From the NCBI GenBank assembly GCA_024654065.1, contig JANLIQ010000047.1:1-32057 (forward strand): a stretch of DNA of 32,057 bases. Direction: 5' to 3'. This document shows positions 31,314-32,057 of this stretch, piece after piece (position 1 is the stretch's first letter; every line of letters starts with the position of its first letter). The translations under genes were made by a program, and so were the position numbers. The DNA is from Candidatus Berkelbacteria bacterium (lineage in GTDB: Bacteria; Patescibacteriota; UBA1384; 2-12-FULL-50-11). Below the pieces are notes generated by a model, which searched no databases, was not told where the DNA came from, and saw only the letters and a list, made by a program, of their open reading frames with translations.

Positions 31314-31623
31314 TCTGGGGTAGCTCAGTGGTAGAGCGGTCGACTGTCAGATTGGCAGCCCGGTCGAGAAATCGATCGGTGATAATTGGGAGAATTGCGG
31401 GAAACCTAATCGAAAGAATGGCAATCCGCAGCCGAGCCCGAAAGGGAAGGTTCAGAGACTACCTACTTTTTCAAGAAGTAGGGTATCGGATTAAGTTCGA
31501 TATTAGCACCCAATACCTAAATTCACCGTTAGGTGGACATGGTAATGAGATAGTCCGCTCCACTAAGAAATTAGTGGGTAACGTGTAATCGATTGGTCGT
31601 GGGTTCGAATCCCACCCCCAGAG
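31314..31623 (+). tRNA. tRNA-Asn (GUU) split by a group I intron
   Basis: The 5' half (31314-31347) and 3' half (31586-31623) join to a standard tRNA-Asn: acceptor TCTGGGG/CCCCAGA, D stem GCTC/GAGC, anticodon stem GTCGA/TCGAT, loop CTGTTAA (anticodon GTT), T arm GTGGG-TTCGAAT-CCCAC and discriminator G. Without splicing, the loop would read CTGTCAG with a false Asp anticodon (GTC). TACATT ends 8 bases before the mature 5' end. CCA is not encoded. Confidence 0.92.
31348..31585 (+). mobile_element. group I intron (238 nt, no homing endonuclease)
   Basis: P1: exon CUGU pairs with intron GCAG, with the U of the splice site in a U-G pair. P4: TGCGG/CCGCA at about 31396-31400 and 31426-31430, within the conserved P and Q elements AATTGCGGGAAA (31393-31404) and AATCCGCAGCC (31423-31433). 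P6: CCC-GAAA-GGG. P7: GACTA/TAGTC within the R and S elements GTTCAGAGACTA (31450-31461) and GAGATAGTCC (31547-31556). P8: CTACTT/AAGTAG. P9: CCACTAA-GAAA-TTAGTGG. The last base is G31585, as required. It interrupts the anticodon between U35 and U36. The 86-codon frame read across it is a by-product. Confidence 0.93.
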
Positions 31624-31659
31624 CAAGAAAGTGTCTAGAATAGAATCAGGATTGAATTC

Positions 31660-32057
31660 ATGAAGCGAAGTATTAACGTTCTATTAGAGCTGGGCGGTCA
31701 AAAATACAAATTTTTAAAGATAAGCGCCACAGCCAAAAACCCAAGTTATTATATTCACGATCACATCATGGGAGACGATGTTCCGTTTATGGTAAGTGAG
31801 CCCATAACTATCTTGAAGAAGAAGGGAATAATCTCAACAGAAGGTATCCCACGGCGTAGGGTTGACGGGAAAAACTGTCACCACCACATATCTCTTCACC
31901 CAAATCGTATTTACCTGAAAAAGAAGTCTCGCGAAGACAACACGGAAGAGCACTTAATTACTGAATTTAATCCCCAGCCCTTTAGCACCTTGGGGAGTAG
32001 ACTCGTTTGTATTATTACGCCCGCTCCCATTCCTGATCTACCAATTCATGCTACTAC
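31660..32057 (+). CDS. unknown protein, truncated by the window end
   Basis: An open frame from ATG 31660 to the end of the window (132 codons and no stop). Its N-terminal part is mixed alpha/beta with many Lys and His (CHHHISLHP around residues 86-94) and no membrane segment. TAGAAT lies 14 bases upstream, giving at most a short leader. I do not recognise it. The 3' part is missing. Confidence 0.6.
   Translation, partial: MKRSINVLLELGGQKYKFLKISATAKNPSYYIHDHIMGDDVPFMVSEPITILKKKGIISTEGIPRRRVDGKNCHHHISLHPNRIYLKKKSREDNTEEHLITEFNPQPFSTLGSRLVCIITPAPIPDLPIHAT

Noticed and set aside
31328-31588. 86-codon open frame across the tRNA-Asn region
   Set aside because: It runs through the conserved core of the group I intron and both tRNA exons; the RNA structure explains the sequence fully.
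1-32057. Recoding of UGA as Gly or Trp
   Set aside because: Several genes of normal length end in TGA and none needs read-through.

Overview
The window reads as a chromosomal stretch from a member of the Patescibacteria (candidate phyla radiation). The grounds are indirect: very compact coding with overlapping or abutting genes, many short envelope proteins of unknown function, a lamin-tail surface protein, a cohesin/dockerin pair, intervening sequences in housekeeping genes (an intein and a group I intron), and almost no Shine-Dalgarno sites. TGA is a normal stop (for example at 2013, 2426 and 19313), so this is not the UGA=Gly code of Gracilibacteria/Absconditabacteria. I cannot name the class.

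Layout. 1-3602: DUF192 protein, ZIP metal transporter, alkyltransferase-like protein, small membrane protein, tRNA-Gly, a DUF433/DUF5615 toxin-antitoxin pair, a Nudix hydrolase and a Pro/Thr-rich membrane-anchored protein. 3604-9245 (minus): lepA, then an envelope cluster of a two-TM protein, dockerin protein, cohesin protein, murJ and a 48-residue membrane protein. 9294-10898: DUF2207 membrane protein. 11091-11715: a G+C-rich, Shine-Dalgarno-led PEP-CTERM gene with its own terminator that looks imported, followed by a promoter joined directly to a hairpin. 11868-15936 (minus): ftsH carrying a 434-residue LAGLIDADG intein, signal peptidase I and an unknown gene. 16030-about 20740: initiator tRNA carrying an integrated element (serine recombinase, HTH protein, membrane protein, XRE regulator, HEPN-like protein, small acidic protein). 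20799-23684: tRNA-Met, FtsB/DivIC-like protein and a lamin-tail/fibronectin surface protein with a long leader. 23823-26248: tRNA-Ile(UAU), ddl and an L,D-transpeptidase. 26270-28562 (minus): CsoR-like regulator, beta-CASP nuclease and a LOG-like protein. 28658-30652: ABC exporter. 30732-31221: second toxin-antitoxin pair. 31314-31623: tRNA-Asn split by a group I intron, then a gene cut by the window end.

How it fits together. Peptidoglycan synthesis and cell division are strongly represented (MurJ, Ddl, L,D-transpeptidase, FtsB-like, FtsH, LepB), alongside surface proteins that may form a cohesin-dockerin complex. At least ten protein genes have a -10 hexamer ending exactly 7 nt before the ATG, which predicts leaderless mRNAs starting at the start codon. 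The initiator tRNA shows the same 7-nt geometry before its mature 5' end. Genes that keep a Shine-Dalgarno site (PEP-CTERM gene, lamin-tail gene, the AUU-started LOG gene) are the exceptions.
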